Shown piece after piece: positions 1 to 9,192 of a stretch of DNA of 64,000 bases (positions are counted from its first letter, which is position 1; the number at the start of each line of letters is the position of its first letter). Where the stretch lies: the NCBI RefSeq assembly GCF_017589465.1, contig NZ_JAELYA010000002.1, forward strand, positions 248,001 through 312,000, written 5' to 3'. A model generated the notes under the pieces. That model was given only the letters and a program-made list of their open reading frames with translations, was not told the DNA's origin and searched no databases. The position numbers and the translations under genes were made by a program. The DNA comes from Pseudomonas schmalbachii (GTDB lineage: Bacteria > Pseudomonadota > Gammaproteobacteria > Pseudomonadales > Pseudomonadaceae).

Positions 1-342
1 GACAAGCACCGTGCCAGCGATCGCTACCGCGGACAGCTGCTTGGCCAGCAGTCGCTCACTTATCCGCAGGCCGCCAGCCTGATCGCGCATGGCGCGGAAG
101 TGCGCAACACCCAGCTAAGCGAAAGCTTCGGCTGGGCGGAGTTCCAGGCCTTGCATGGCAGTCGTGCGACACTGCTGTTCGCTCGCGATCCGGCGGGATG
201 GGTCCATGTGGCCAGCCCGGCGAGCCCGGTGACACCCGCAGCCGGATGGACACTGATTTCGCTGATAGCGCCAGCTCCCAGCGACAGCCAGGAGCTGTGC
301 ACTGCGCAATCGTCCGGTCCCGAGGCAATCGGCGAAAACTGA
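1..342 (+). CDS. C-terminal fragment, probable cation:proton antiporter
   Basis: The frame is open from the first base and stops at 342, so only the last 113 residues are present. No membrane segment is visible in this piece; it looks like a cytoplasmic tail. The pattern of an ATLLFARD strand followed by GWTLISLIAP resembles the tail of sodium/hydrogen antiporters, and such a gene lies in this area in other pseudomonads as I recall. The last ~20 residues after LIAP are low in pattern. The identification rests on weak similarity and neighbourhood, so it is tentative. It converges on rplS, with a bidirectional hairpin between them. Confidence 0.5.
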   Translation, partial: DKHRASDRYRGQLLGQQSLTYPQAASLIAHGAEVRNTQLSESFGWAEFQALHGSRATLLFARDPAGWVHVASPASPVTPAAGWTLISLIAPAPSDSQELCTAQSSGPEAIGEN

Positions 343-422
343 TGGAGGAATGGATCGAGCCGGTCGCCGATGCGAATACTGGCCGGAAAGCCATCATCAC
401 GCCCGATCAATGGCACAGGCAT

Positions 423-451
423 AAAAAAAGCAGCCCGTAGGCTGCTTTTTT
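423..451. terminator. Bidirectional intrinsic terminator between antiporter and rplS
   Basis: A perfect hairpin, AAAGCAGCC-CGTA-GGCTGCTTT, flanked by an A-run on one side and a T-run on the other. It can end the rpsP operon on the minus strand and the convergent gene on the plus strand. Confidence 0.85.
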
Positions 452-474
452 CCGGATCGACTGGAAGCCGAGGC

Positions 475-825
475 TCAGGCCAGTTTTTCCTTGATGCGCG
501 CTGCCTTGCCGGACAGGTCGCGGAGGTAGTACAGCTTGGCCTTGCGCACGTCGCCGCGGCGCTTGACGCTCAGGCTGTCAACGATCGGGCTGTAGGTCTG
601 GAAGGTACGCTCTACGCCAACGCCGTTGGATATCTTGCGAACAGTGAAAGCACTGTTCAGGCCACGGTTGCGCTTGGCAATCACGACGCCTTCGAAGGCC
701 TGCAGACGCTGACGGTCGCCTTCCTTCACTTTAACCTGGACGATTACGGTGTCGCCGGGGGCGAAAGCCGGAATCTCTTTGTTCATCTGTTCAGCTTCGA
801 GCTGCTGAATGATCTTGTTGGTCAT
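475..825 (-). CDS. rplS: 50S ribosomal protein L19
   Basis: A 116-residue protein of full family length, beginning [10 protein letters not shown] and carrying the typical L19 signatures [30 protein letters not shown] and the basic tail [19 protein letters not shown]19 sits at the interface of the 30S and 50S subunits. It is the last gene of the rpsP-rimM-trmD-rplS operon, 41 bp after trmD, and is followed by a strong hairpin terminator. An AGGAG-like ribosome site precedes the ATG. Confidence 0.98.
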   Translation of the reverse strand: MTNKIIQQLEAEQMNKEIPAFAPGDTVIVQVKVKEGDRQRLQAFEGVVIAKRNRGLNSAFTVRKISNGVGVERTFQTYSPIVDSLSVKRRGDVRKAKLYYLRDLSGKAARIKEKLA

Positions 826-866
826 GTTGTGCTCCTAAGGCAGGCAATTGGCCGGCCATCGATACG

Positions 867-1610
867 TTAACTATCGTCCCGCTGGCGGATGTACTCCTCC
901 AGCAGCTTCTTCTCTTCTCCAGAAAGCGAGCGGCAATCCAGAAGATCAGCGCGTCGTTCCCAGGTCCTTCCAAGGGACTGCTGCAAACGCCAGCGCCGGA
1001 TGTGTTCGTGGTTGCCGCTGAGCAGCACCTCCGGAACACGTTTGTCGGCGTACACCTCAGGTCGGGTGTAATGCGGACAATCGAGCAGGCCATCCGTGAA
1101 GGAGTCCTCCTCTGCGGAATCCGCGTGACCCAATGCTCCGGGCAACAGCCGCGTGACCGCGTCGATCAGCACCATTGCCGGCAGCTCACCGCCGGACAAC
1201 ACGTAATCGCCAACCGACCATTCCTCATCGACATGCTCTTCAATGAAGCGCTCGTCGATGCCTTCGTAGCGTCCCGCGATGAGGATCAATCGTTCCTCTT
1301 TCGCCAGTTCGCGTACGGCCGCCTGCGTAAGCTTGCGACCTTGCGGCGACAGGTAGATCACCTTCGCCGGTCCGCCTGCGGCTTGCCGGGCATCGCCCAG
1401 TGCGCCTTCCAGCGGCTTGATTTTCATCACCATCCCCGGACCACCGCCGAAAGGCCGGTCGTCCACCGTCTGGTGACGGTCATCGGTATTGCTCCGCGGG
1501 TTGAAGCAGTCGAGCTGAATCAGCCCCTGTTTAACCGCACGGCTGGTGATGCCGTAGTCGCTGATGGCGCGAAACATCTCCGGAAAGATGCTGATGACAC
1601 CTATCCACAT
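867..1610 (-). CDS. trmD: tRNA (guanine37-N1)-methyltransferase
   Basis: A 247-residue SPOUT-class methyltransferase that makes m1G37 in tRNAs reading CNN codons, which prevents +1 frameshifting. The N-terminus [12 protein letters not shown], the segment [14 protein letters not shown], the knotted SAM-binding region around [10 protein letters not shown] and [14 protein letters not shown], and the late [12 protein letters not shown] motif are all intact. It starts 3 bp after rimM, so the two are probably translated together. The length matches the family. Confidence 0.98.
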   Translation of the reverse strand: MWIGVISIFPEMFRAISDYGITSRAVKQGLIQLDCFNPRSNTDDRHQTVDDRPFGGGPGMVMKIKPLEGALGDARQAAGGPAKVIYLSPQGRKLTQAAVRELAKEERLILIAGRYEGIDERFIEEHVDEEWSVGDYVLSGGELPAMVLIDAVTRLLPGALGHADSAEEDSFTDGLLDCPHYTRPEVYADKRVPEVLLSGNHEHIRRWRLQQSLGRTWERRADLLDCRSLSGEEKKLLEEYIRQRDDS

Positions 1611-1613
1611 GTG

Positions 1614-2147
1614 TCAGAAGTCCGCGTCCCAGTCCACCCGCATTTCGCCGGCCGCCAGGTCCACCGCCAGCACGCACTGCTCCGTATAGGGCAGAAGGCG
1701 CTCGCGCTCGTCCAGGCTACCCGCGCAGGGCTTGACCACCATCACATCGTTGGCGCCGGTCTCCAGCAGGTGATCGATGACGCCGAGCAGTTGCCCGCTC
1801 TGGTCGATGACCTTGAGACCTTCCAGCTGGCTCCAGTAGAACTCGCCTTCGCTCAGTTCCGGCAACTCGCTGCGCGGCACCAGGATCTCGAAGTCCGCAT
1901 AGGTGCGGGCCACTTCTCGATCGTCCAGTCCCTTCAGCTTCGCCACCAGGACATTGCCCTGCACGCGCCCACTGACCAACTCAGCCTGTCGAACCTCGGT
2001 GCCACGCTTGAGCGTCCAGCGCCGGTAGTCCAGCAGGTTGTCCAACGGATCGGTAAAGGAATACACCTTCACCTCACCACGAATGCCATGCACTGAAACT
2101 ATCTTGCCGAGAACGATGAGTTCTTCGGTGGCAGGCATCGTGCTCAT
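1614..2147 (-). CDS. rimM: 16S rRNA processing factor RimM
   Basis: A 177-residue protein with the N-terminal RimM barrel (residues about 10-90, including LGKIVSVHGIRGEVKVYSFTD) and a C-terminal PRC barrel (about 100-175, including LEGLKVIDQSGQLLG and MRVDWDADF). It binds S19 in the 30S head and helps late 30S maturation. It sits 5 bp after rpsP and 3 bp before trmD, as in most gammaproteobacteria. The start at 2147 (MSTMPATEE) could instead be the Met four codons in; both fit. Confidence 0.97.
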   Translation of the reverse strand: MSTMPATEELIVLGKIVSVHGIRGEVKVYSFTDPLDNLLDYRRWTLKRGTEVRQAELVSGRVQGNVLVAKLKGLDDREVARTYADFEILVPRSELPELSEGEFYWSQLEGLKVIDQSGQLLGVIDHLLETGANDVMVVKPCAGSLDERERLLPYTEQCVLAVDLAAGEMRVDWDADF

Positions 2148-2152
2148 ACTGC

Positions 2153-2404
2153 TCAGGCAGCAGCCTTGGCAGCGTCCTTCAGCAGCTGAGCAACACGCTC
2201 AGACGGCTGGGCACCCTGGCTCAGCCAGTAGTTGACGCGCTCCTGGTTGACCGAAACGCGAACTTCGGCACCAGTGGCGACCGGGTTGAAGAAACCGACG
2301 CGCTCGACGAAACGGCCGTCACGAGCGTTGCGGCTGTTGGTCACGGTCAGGTGGTAGAACGGGCGCTTTTTGGAGCCGCCACGAGCCAGACGAATGGTTA
2401 CCAT
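2153..2404 (-). CDS. rpsP: 30S ribosomal protein S16
   Basis: An 83-residue protein starting [19 protein letters not shown], the conserved S16 N-terminus. The open frame extends 25 codons further upstream, but that extension has no family match and overlaps the probable promoter, so the start at 2404 is chosen. The signature [13 protein letters not shown] is present, and the C-terminus ends in an alanine-rich tail. It is the first gene of the rpsP-rimM-trmD-rplS operon. Confidence 0.97.
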   Translation of the reverse strand: MVTIRLARGGSKKRPFYHLTVTNSRNARDGRFVERVGFFNPVATGAEVRVSVNQERVNYWLSQGAQPSERVAQLLKDAAKAAA

Positions 2405-2479
2405 GCGTACGTTGTTCCTATAGGTTTGCTTGCAAAAAGAAATGCAGCCTCTCGGGCACAGGCGCCCGAAAGGCCGCAT

Positions 2480-2485
2480 ATTCTA
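2480..2485 (-). promoter_or_regulatory. Putative -10 element of the rpsP operon promoter
   Basis: On the minus strand the sequence ACTCATAGAATATG lies about 75 bp upstream of the rpsP start, giving a TAGAAT -10 hexamer. No convincing -35 was found. The transcribed leader would be about 70 nt and contains a GC-rich inverted repeat (GGGCGCC...). This is read by eye only. Confidence 0.4.
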
Positions 2486-2550
2486 TGAGTTTAAGCCTGT
2501 AGCTGCAAGCCGCAGCTAGTCGGAACGCCGCCTGGCGGCGCCCCGATGGG

Positions 2551-3927
2551 TCACATCTTAGGCATGCCGCCGCCGGGGAACATGCTGCCCATGCCCCGCA
2601 TCATCTTGGCCATGCCACCCTTGGCGGTGACCTTCTTCATCATCTTCTGCATCTGCTTGTGCTGCTTGATGAGGCGGCCGACATCCTGCACCTGGGTACC
2701 GGAGCCCATGGCGATACGGCGCTTGCGCGAACCGCTGATCACTTCCGGATCGCGGCGCTCGGCGGGCGTCATCGAGTTGATGATCGCTTCCATCTGCTTG
2801 AACTGCTTCTCTGCCGCGTTCTGCGCGCCGCCCATCTGCGACAGGTTGACCCCGCCGAGCATCGGCAGCTTGTCCATCAGGCTGCCGAGGCCGCCCATGT
2901 TCTTCATCTGCTGCAGCTGATCGCGGAAGTCTTCGAGGTCGAAGCCCTTGCCCTTCTTGATCTTCTTCGCGAGCTTCTCGGCCTTCGCTCGATCCATGCC
3001 TTGCTCGGCCTGCTCGATCAGGCTGAGCACGTCACCCATGCCGAGGATGCGCGAGGCCACACGGTCCGGATGGAACGGGTCGAGCGCTTCGGTCTTCTCG
3101 CCCATGCCGAGGAACTTGATCGGCTTGCCGGTGATGGCGCGCACCGACAGCGCGGCACCGCCACGGGCGTCGCCGTCGACCTTGGTCAGCACCACGCCGG
3201 TCAGCGGCAGCGCGTCATTGAAGGCCTTGGCGGTGTTGGCGGCGTCCTGGCCGGTCATGGCGTCGACCACGAACAGCGTCTCGGCAGGCTTGATCGCCGC
3301 GTGGACGTGCTTGATCTCGTCCATCATGTCGGCGTCGATGTGCAGACGGCCGGCGGTATCGACGATGACCACGTCGATGAACTTCAGCTTGGCCTCGCGA
3401 ATCGCCGCCTCGGCGATGGCAACCGGCTTCTGGCTGTTATCGGAGGGGAAGAAGGTGACGCCGATGTCGTTGGCGAGGGTTTCCAGCTGCTTGATCGCCG
3501 CCGGGCGGTAGACGTCCGCCGACACCACCAGCACCGACTTCTTCTTGCGCTCCTTGAGGAAGCGCGCCAGCTTGCCGACGGTGGTGGTCTTGCCCGCGCC
3601 CTGCAGGCCGGCCATCAGGATCACCGCTGGCGGTGTCACGTTCAGGGTCAGGTCTTCGTTGGCCGCGCCCATCAGCTCGACCAGCTCGGCCTGGACGATC
3701 TTCACGAACGCCTGGCCCGGCGTCAGGCTGCGGGAGACCTCGGTACCGACCGCACGCTCCTTGATCTTGTTGACGAAGTCCTTGACCACCGGCAGGGCAA
3801 CGTCGGCCTCGAGCAGCGCCATCCGCACTTCGCGGAGGGTGTCCTTGATGTTGTCCTCGGTCAGCTTGGCCTTGCCGGTTACATGGCGCAGCGTTTGCGA
3901 GAGGCGGTCTGTAAGGTTTTCGAACAT
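2551..3927 (-). CDS. ffh: Signal recognition particle protein Ffh (SRP54)
   Basis: The 458-residue GTPase of the signal recognition particle, which binds 4.5S RNA and signal sequences of membrane proteins and docks with FtsY. It has an N domain (1-90), a G domain with P-loop GLQGAGKTTTVGKL near residue 105, DTAGRL and TKVDGDARGG motifs, and a methionine-rich M domain ending in repeated GGMxKM blocks. The open frame runs 55 codons further upstream, but MFENLTDRLSQTL is the family N-terminus, so the start is 3927. A TATAAT box lies 56 bp upstream. Confidence 0.98.
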   Translation of the reverse strand: MFENLTDRLSQTLRHVTGKAKLTEDNIKDTLREVRMALLEADVALPVVKDFVNKIKERAVGTEVSRSLTPGQAFVKIVQAELVELMGAANEDLTLNVTPPAVILMAGLQGAGKTTTVGKLARFLKERKKKSVLVVSADVYRPAAIKQLETLANDIGVTFFPSDNSQKPVAIAEAAIREAKLKFIDVVIVDTAGRLHIDADMMDEIKHVHAAIKPAETLFVVDAMTGQDAANTAKAFNDALPLTGVVLTKVDGDARGGAALSVRAITGKPIKFLGMGEKTEALDPFHPDRVASRILGMGDVLSLIEQAEQGMDRAKAEKLAKKIKKGKGFDLEDFRDQLQQMKNMGGLGSLMDKLPMLGGVNLSQMGGAQNAAEKQFKQMEAIINSMTPAERRDPEVISGSRKRRIAMGSGTQVQDVGRLIKQHKQMQKMMKKVTAKGGMAKMMRGMGSMFPGGGMPKM

Positions 3928-3982
3928 GCGCAATCCTATCGGGCTCGACCGAGCCGGGGGTGGGCGTGGCAGCAAGCGCGGG

Positions 3983-3988
3983 ATTATA
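3983..3988 (-). promoter_or_regulatory. Putative -10 element of the ffh promoter
   Basis: The minus strand reads CCGCTATAATCCCGC, a perfect TATAAT hexamer 56 bp upstream of the ffh start. A weak TTGGCC or TGTTGG lies 15-17 bp further upstream as a possible -35. The same gap must also hold the promoter for the divergent ypjD-corC pair, which I could not place. Confidence 0.55.
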
Positions 3989-4124
3989 GCGGAGTGCTCC
4001 GGCGGCCAACACCGCCGGCGATCATTCGTCTGCGAATGACGAGACGAGAACTGTTCGCAGGCGCTTTCTAGGGTGGCAGGAATATGCCACACTCACGGCC
4101 TTTCGGACCCCGTTCCAAGGACTT

Positions 4125-4925
4125 ATGCACTCTCTGTTGCCCAGCCTGATTGCCGCCGCGCTCTACCTCGGCGCCACGGCCTACCAGGGCGCAAGCCTGG
4201 CCAGACGTACCCCTCCGCACAAGCCACTGCTGCTTCTGCTCGGCCTGCTGGCCCTGCTCGGTCAGGGCTTCGGGTTGTATCAGCAGTTGCTGACACCCGC
4301 CGGCCTGGTGCTCGACTTCTTCAACGCCGCCAGCCTGATCTCCGCCGCGGTCACCGCGATCACCCTGCTCGCCTGCCTGCGCATTCCGGTGGAGAACCTG
4401 CTGCTCCTGCTCTATCCGCTGGGCGCGCTGACCACCCTGACGGCGGTACTGATCCCCCACGGCACCATCGAGCCGATCAACGAACAGCCGGGCCTACTCG
4501 CGCACATCCTGCTGTCGATCCTCGCCTACGGCCTGCTCACCATCGCCGTGCTGCAAGCCTTGCTGCTGCTGGTGCAGGACTACCAACTCAAGCACAAGCA
4601 TCCGTCCGGGCTGATCCGCAACTTCCCGCCGCTGCAGACCATGGAAAGCCTGCTGTTCGACTTCCTCCGCGGCGGCTGGGTGCTGCTCACGCTGTCGCTG
4701 ATTTCCGGCTGGCTGTTCGTCGACAACCTGTTCGCCCAGCACCTGGCGCACAAGACCATCCTCTCCTGCTTCGCCTGGGTGGTGTTCAGCGTCCTGCTGT
4801 GGGGACGCCACCAGCTCGGCTGGCGCGGGCACAAGGCGGTGCGCTGGACGCTGGCCGGCTTCCTGCTGTTGATGCTGGCGTACTTCGGCAGCAAGCTGGT
4901 GCGAGAATTCATCCTGCATATCTGA
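4125..4925 (+). CDS. ypjD: CcsA/YpjD-family inner membrane protein
   Basis: A 266-residue polytopic membrane protein with about eight hydrophobic segments, of the cytochrome c assembly (CcsA/ResC-like) superfamily, YpjD branch. Residues 130-150 (HILLSILAYGLLTIAVLQAL) and the region around GGWVLLTLSLISGWLF fit the CcsA core. Its exact role is unknown in this branch; haem handling is only a family-level suggestion. It lies divergent from ffh and 3 bp upstream of the CorC-like gene, a pairing common in gammaproteobacteria. Confidence 0.85.
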   Translation: MHSLLPSLIAAALYLGATAYQGASLARRTPPHKPLLLLLGLLALLGQGFGLYQQLLTPAGLVLDFFNAASLISAAVTAITLLACLRIPVENLLLLLYPLGALTTLTAVLIPHGTIEPINEQPGLLAHILLSILAYGLLTIAVLQALLLLVQDYQLKHKHPSGLIRNFPPLQTMESLLFDFLRGGWVLLTLSLISGWLFVDNLFAQHLAHKTILSCFAWVVFSVLLWGRHQLGWRGHKAVRWTLAGFLLLMLAYFGSKLVREFILHI

Positions 4926-4928
4926 AGG

Positions 4929-6224
4929 ATGTCCGACATGGGTGATTTTCACCCCGGTTACCTGATTGGTCTGCTGCTTGTCCTGATCCTCTGCTCGGCG
5001 CTGCTTTCCAGCGCCGACGCGGGTCTGTCCGCCCTCGACCGCTACCGCCTGCGCCACCTTGCCAAGCAGGGCAACCGCGGCGCGCGGCGCAGCAGCTGGC
5101 TGCTGTTGCGCCCCGAGCGCCTGCGCGGAACCATCCAGATCGCCGGCAGTTTCATCAAGGTCGCCGCAGCCGCGCTGGCCACCCTGCTCGCCCTGCGTTT
5201 CTGGGGCTACTCCGGCGTTGCCATGGCGGTCGTGGCGCTGCCGTTGATCCTGCTGGTGGTCGGCGAAGGTGTCGGCAAGGCCATCGCCAACCGGAACCCG
5301 GAACGCGTGGCCTTCCCCGCCAGCCTGCCGCTGCTGTGGCTGCAGAAGCTGTCCACCCCGCTGCTCTGGCTGCTGAACGGCTGCAGCACCCTGCTGCTGC
5401 GCCTCTGCGGCGTGCCGCCGGCGCGCGACACGGATCAGGAGAGCGACGACGAGCCGCACGAGACGGCCAGCGAGGAGCAGGTCGCCACTCGCCAGGGCAT
5501 GCTGCTGAGCATGCTCGACCTGGACAAGGTCACGGTGAACGACCTGATGATCCCGCGCAACGAGATCCAGGGCATCGACCTCGACGACGAGCTGGAAACC
5601 ATCATCGGCCAGTTGCGCAACACCAGCCACACCCGCCTGCCGGTGTTCCGCAACGACATCAACCAGGTCGAGGGCGTCGTCCACATGCGCCAGATCGCCC
5701 GCCTGCTGACGCACAACCAGCTGACCAAGGAAGGCCTGCGCGAAGCCTGCCTGGAGCCCTACTTCGTGCCGGAAAGCACGCCGCTGTCGACCCAGTTGAT
5801 CAACTTCCAGAAGCACAAGCGGCGCATGGGCATCGTGGTCGACGAATACGGCGAGGTGATCGGCGTCATCACCCTCGAGGACATCCTCGAAGAGATCGTC
5901 GGCGACTTCAGCAACCAGGACGCCCTGCGCAACCCCGATATTCATCCGCAGGAAGACGGCAGCTATGTGATCGACGGCTCCGCCAACCTGCGCGACCTCA
6001 ACCGCTCGCTCGGCTGGCAGTTGCCCAGCGACGGGCCGAAGACCCTCAACGGCCTGGTCACCGAAGCGCTGGAGCAGATCCCCGACTGCGCCGTGTGCCT
6101 GAAGATCGGCCGCTATCGCCTGGAAATCCTCCAGTCCGGCGAAAACCGCGTGAAAAGCGTGCGCGTCTGGCTGCCCGGCGCGCTGCAGGCAACCAGCAGC
6201 CATGCGGAAAACGGGCTTGCCTGA
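4929..6224 (+). CDS. CNNM/CorC-HlyC family membrane protein with CBS domains
   Basis: A 431-residue protein with an N-terminal DUF21 membrane domain (about 8-155, three to four helices), a pair of CBS domains (about 205-335, including VNDLMIPRNEIQGIDLD and RMGIVVDEYGEVIGVITLEDILEEIVGD split over the second CBS), and a C-terminal CorC_HlyC domain (about 345-425). Related proteins take part in magnesium or cobalt transport or efflux. It starts 3 bp after ypjD, and the first Met (MSDMGDF) or the fourth residue could serve. It is followed by a palindromic intergenic repeat. Confidence 0.9.
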   Translation: MSDMGDFHPGYLIGLLLVLILCSALLSSADAGLSALDRYRLRHLAKQGNRGARRSSWLLLRPERLRGTIQIAGSFIKVAAAALATLLALRFWGYSGVAMAVVALPLILLVVGEGVGKAIANRNPERVAFPASLPLLWLQKLSTPLLWLLNGCSTLLLRLCGVPPARDTDQESDDEPHETASEEQVATRQGMLLSMLDLDKVTVNDLMIPRNEIQGIDLDDELETIIGQLRNTSHTRLPVFRNDINQVEGVVHMRQIARLLTHNQLTKEGLREACLEPYFVPESTPLSTQLINFQKHKRRMGIVVDEYGEVIGVITLEDILEEIVGDFSNQDALRNPDIHPQEDGSYVIDGSANLRDLNRSLGWQLPSDGPKTLNGLVTEALEQIPDCAVCLKIGRYRLEILQSGENRVKSVRVWLPGALQATSSHAENGLA

Positions 6225-6259
6225 GCGTGATCGCCTAGACGCGCGACGACGATCTCTAA

Positions 6260-6344
6260 CGTAGGTTGGCGCTGAGCTTGCGAAGCCCAACGGTGCCATG
6301 GCCCGGCAGGTGTTGGGCTTCGCTGCGCTCAGCGCCAACCTACG
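6260..6344. repeat. Palindromic intergenic element, copy 1 (full)
   Basis: Two arms of about 31 nt (6260-6291 and 6312-6344), CGTAGGTTGGCGCTGAGC... and its complement, with a 20-nt centre. The transcript could fold as a long hairpin. It belongs to a family with six other copies in this window. Its right end supplies the TAG stop of the small frame at 6340-6489. Confidence 0.9.
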
Positions 6345-6489
6345 CATTCGGAGTGGGCCAGACTCTCCGCCAGGCGACCGGACGTTCCAGCCGGCTGGCC
6401 AGGGCTTCCGCCACTCGGCCGGCAAGAGCGAACTGCAGGCAGGAAGCTGCCGTCACCGCCCACCACGCCAGCCCCGCCCAGCGATTCAC
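6340..6489 (-). CDS. Small hypothetical protein overlapping the purT stop
   Basis: A 49-residue frame with a GTG start that overlaps the purT stop codon as GTGA, an arrangement typical of translational coupling. It begins [17 protein letters not shown], a tryptophan- and alanine-rich hydrophobic stretch (residues about 4-24) that could span or anchor in the membrane, followed by a basic tail ([13 protein letters not shown]). Its TAG stop lies inside the palindromic repeat. I do not recognise a family. It could be a chance frame; the main support is the GTGA junction and the orderly hydrophobic-then-basic composition. Confidence 0.35.
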   Translation of the reverse strand: MNRWAGLAWWAVTAASCLQFALAGRVAEALASRLERPVAWRRVWPTPNA

Positions 6490-7667
6490 AGCTCGATACT
6501 GACCGCTTGTGCCGAGCGGGTCGCCTTGGCGCGGGCGGCGTCGGTCGATTCGTCGCGGGCCAGGGCCACGCCCATGCGGCGCTGGCCATCGACTTCCGGC
6601 TTGCCGAACAGGCGCAGCGCGGTATCCGGCTCGGCCAGCGCGGCACCAAGATTGCCGAAGGCGACCTGTTGCGACGTGCCTTCCACCAGGATCACCGCCG
6701 AGGCCGACGGAGCGAACTGGCGAATCGTCGGGATCGGCAGGCCGAGGATGGCCCGCGCGTGCAGGGCGAATTCGGAGAGGTCCTGGGAGATCAGCGTCAC
6801 CAGCCCGGTATCGTGCGGGCGCGGCGAGACTTCGCTGAACCACACCTGGTCGCCCTTGACGAACAGTTCCACGCCGAACAGGCCGCGGCCGCCCAGCGCT
6901 TCGGTGACCGCCCTGGCCACCCGCTCGGACTCGGCCAGTGCTTTCGGGCTCATCGCCTGCGGCTGCCAGGATTCGTGGTAGTCGCCTTTCACCTGGCGAT
7001 GGCCGATCGGCGCGCAGAAGGTGGTGCCGCCGACATGACGGACGGTCAGCAGGGTGATCTCGTAGTCGAAATCGATGAAGCCCTCGACGATCACCCGCCC
7101 CTTGCCGGCGCGGCCGCCTTCCTGGGCGTAGTCCCAGGCGACCTGCAGGTCGGCGTCGGTCTTCAGCACGCTCTGGCCCTTGCCGGACGAACTCATGATC
7201 GGCTTGACCACGCACGGATAGCCGACCGAGGCCACCGCCGCGCGGTAGTCCTCGAAGCTGTCGGCGAAGTGGTAGGGCGAAGTCGGCAGGCCCAGCTCCT
7301 CGGCGGCCAGCCGGCGGATGCCTTCGCGGTTCATGGTCAGCTGCGCGGCGCGGGCGGTCGGCACCACGGTGTAGCCCTCGGCTTCCAGCTCCACCAGGGT
7401 GGCGGTGGCGATGGCCTCGATTTCCGGGACGATGTAGTGCGGCTTCTCCTGCTCGATCACCGCGCGCAGGGCGGCGCCGTCGAGCATGCTGATCACGTGG
7501 CTGCGATGCGCGACCTGCATGGCCGGGGCGTTGGCATAGCGGTCGACGGCGATCACTTCGCAACCCAGGCGCTGCAGTTCGATCACCACCTCCTTGCCCA
7601 GCTCGCCGGAGCCGCAAAGCAGGACGCGGGTCGCGCTCGGCGACAGGGGAGTTCCGATACGGGTCAT
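6486..7667 (-). CDS. purT: Formate-dependent phosphoribosylglycinamide formyltransferase
   Basis: A 393-residue ATP-grasp enzyme that formylates glycinamide ribonucleotide using formate and ATP, the folate-independent route for step 3 of purine synthesis. Visible are the N-terminal nucleotide-binding motif [19 protein letters not shown], the ATP-grasp segment [17 protein letters not shown] (about 160) and the catalytic block [17 protein letters not shown]. Length fits the family. A tiny coupled frame follows on the same strand. Other purine genes in the window (purL, guaAB) are not in the same operon. Confidence 0.97.
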   Translation of the reverse strand: MTRIGTPLSPSATRVLLCGSGELGKEVVIELQRLGCEVIAVDRYANAPAMQVAHRSHVISMLDGAALRAVIEQEKPHYIVPEIEAIATATLVELEAEGYTVVPTARAAQLTMNREGIRRLAAEELGLPTSPYHFADSFEDYRAAVASVGYPCVVKPIMSSSGKGQSVLKTDADLQVAWDYAQEGGRAGKGRVIVEGFIDFDYEITLLTVRHVGGTTFCAPIGHRQVKGDYHESWQPQAMSPKALAESERVARAVTEALGGRGLFGVELFVKGDQVWFSEVSPRPHDTGLVTLISQDLSEFALHARAILGLPIPTIRQFAPSASAVILVEGTSQQVAFGNLGAALAEPDTALRLFGKPEVDGQRRMGVALARDESTDAARAKATRSAQAVSIEL

Positions 7668-7706
7668 GACTAGAACCTCAGGGGATGGGAATCAGGGGGG
7701 AGCCTG

Positions 7707-7895
7707 TCAGATCAACAGGCCGAGGGCCTTCGCCCGTTCGTGACAGCGGGCCAGGACGGCCCGCCGCTCGGTGTTGTCCATGCGGCCCCAGCGGGTGATT
7801 TCATCCGCACTGCGCTGGCAGCCCAGGCACAGGTCGTTGTCGTCCAGCGCGCAGACGTGCACGCAGGGCGAGGCGACGGGGCGCTCTTCGCTCAT
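7707..7895 (-). CDS. DUF1289 domain protein
   Basis: A 62-residue protein with the DUF1289 cysteine pattern: SPCVHVC near the start and [15 protein letters not shown] in the middle (four cysteines in CxxxC and CxxC pairs). The cysteine arrangement suggests a metal or iron-sulfur site, but the function of the family is not known to me. It overlaps the end of the upstream gamma-carbonic anhydrase gene by 4 bp (ATGA), so the two are likely cotranslated. Confidence 0.9.
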   Translation of the reverse strand: MSEERPVASPCVHVCALDDNDLCLGCQRSADEITRWGRMDNTERRAVLARCHERAKALGLLI

Positions 7896-8425
7896 TCTTC
7901 CTGCTCGGCCAGATCGCGGGCGAAACGCTTGGCGTTGTGCACGTAGTGGGCGGCGCTGAGTTCCAGCGTCTTCTTCTGCTGCTCGGTCAGCTCGCGCACC
8001 ACCTTGCCCGGCGAGCCCATCACCAGCGAGCCGTCGGGAATTTCCTTGCCCGGCGGGATCAGGGTGTTGGCGCCGATCAGGCAGTGCTTGCCGATCTTCG
8101 CCCCGTCGAGCACCACGGCATTGATGCCGATGAGGCTGTTATCGCCCACCGTGCAGCCGTGCAGCATGGCGTTGTGGCCGATGGTGACGTTCTTGCCGAT
8201 GACCAGCGGCGTCCCGCTGTCGGCATGCATCACGGTGCCGTCCTGGACGTTGCTGTTCTCGCCGATGTGAATCCACTCGGTGTCGCCGCGCAGCACGGCG
8301 CTGAACCAGACGCTGGCGCCGGCCTCCAGGCGCACCTTGCCCATCACCGCGGCGTTCGGCGCAACCCAGCTGTCGGGATGGGCTTCGACCCGGTCATCGC
8401 CCAGGCGGTATTTCATGGCAGTCAC
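7892..8425 (-). CDS. Gamma-carbonic anhydrase family protein (left-handed beta helix)
   Basis: A 177-residue hexapeptide-repeat protein of the gamma-carbonic anhydrase/PaaY/YrdA group. The repeats (for example [53 protein letters not shown]) form a left-handed beta helix, and a C-terminal helix closes it. The three family zinc-ligand histidines can be picked out in VMHAD, IGHNA and MLHGC. Enzyme activity in bacterial members varies. The start could be Met-1 or Met-4 (MKYRLGDD). Confidence 0.9.
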   Translation of the reverse strand: MTAMKYRLGDDRVEAHPDSWVAPNAAVMGKVRLEAGASVWFSAVLRGDTEWIHIGENSNVQDGTVMHADSGTPLVIGKNVTIGHNAMLHGCTVGDNSLIGINAVVLDGAKIGKHCLIGANTLIPPGKEIPDGSLVMGSPGKVVRELTEQQKKTLELSAAHYVHNAKRFARDLAEQEE

Positions 8426-8456
8426 TCCTCAGCTCGTTGTTATTTTTCAGGCAGGA

Positions 8457-9053
8457 TCAGCGCAGGCTGACGAAACGCTCCGGCGGCCGATGCAGGTCGA
8501 TCCGCGCGTCGTATAGAAGGTTGAGCAGCTCCACCAGCATGATCGCGGAGAGGCCCCAGATCTTGTATTCGCCAAACCGGTAGGCCGGCACGAACCAGTG
8601 GCGGCCGGAATAGTCGATGCGGTGGGTGGTTTCCCGCGGATCGTCGCGGAAGAATTCGAGCGGAACGCTGAATACCGCGGCGATCTCGCCGTCGTTCGGC
8701 TTGTACGGCACCGAGTCCGGGATGAAACCGACGAACGGCGTCACCTTGATGCCATGCCGGGAGACCAGCGTGCTCAGCGGCGTGATCACTTCCACCACGC
8801 CGGACGGCAGGGCGATTTCCTCTTCCGCCTCACGCAGGGCCGTCTGGATCAGGTCCAGGTCATCCGGATCGCGCCGTCCGCCGGGGAATGCCACCTCGCC
8901 GCTGTGCGTGGACAGGCCGGTGGCCCGCAGGGTCAGCACCAGCTCTTCATTGCAGGTGATGGGCAGCAGCACCGCCGCTTCCGGGAAGCTGCGGTCGTTG
9001 TAGAGATCGCGAGGGGTATGCGCCGCGAGGCGTTGGCGCAGTTCATCCAGCAT
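8457..9053 (-). CDS. Nudix hydrolase, CoA pyrophosphatase (NudL) type
   Basis: A 198-residue Nudix protein. The segment STHSGEVAFPGGRRDP followed by the Nudix box ending REAEEEIAL matches the CoA-pyrophosphatase (UPF0035/NudL) subgroup, in which the extra LLPITCN...LVLTLRAT stretch precedes the box. The expected reaction splits CoA and its derivatives into phosphopantetheine and 3',5'-ADP. It lies 31 bp upstream of the gamma-carbonic anhydrase gene on the same strand and may be in the same transcript. Confidence 0.92.
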   Translation of the reverse strand: MLDELRQRLAAHTPRDLYNDRSFPEAAVLLPITCNEELVLTLRATGLSTHSGEVAFPGGRRDPDDLDLIQTALREAEEEIALPSGVVEVITPLSTLVSRHGIKVTPFVGFIPDSVPYKPNDGEIAAVFSVPLEFFRDDPRETTHRIDYSGRHWFVPAYRFGEYKIWGLSAIMLVELLNLLYDARIDLHRPPERFVSLR

Positions 9054-9192
9054 GCAGTTCGTCCTGCGGGTGTGGTCTGGTCCTTGTAGTGCGAGGAATC
9101 ATGGCATGAAAGGCCTCCGCCGCCCAAGTCCAGCCCCTTGCTGGACGCCCCTCGGCGCGACAAGATTGATCATCATCTGACAAGGAATGAGC

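Noticed and set aside
4494-6425. A 643-codon antisense frame across ypjD and the CorC-like gene
   Set aside because: It runs opposite two genes with clear domain structure, is rich in Gln/His/Ala as expected of an antisense shadow, and has no recognisable domain.
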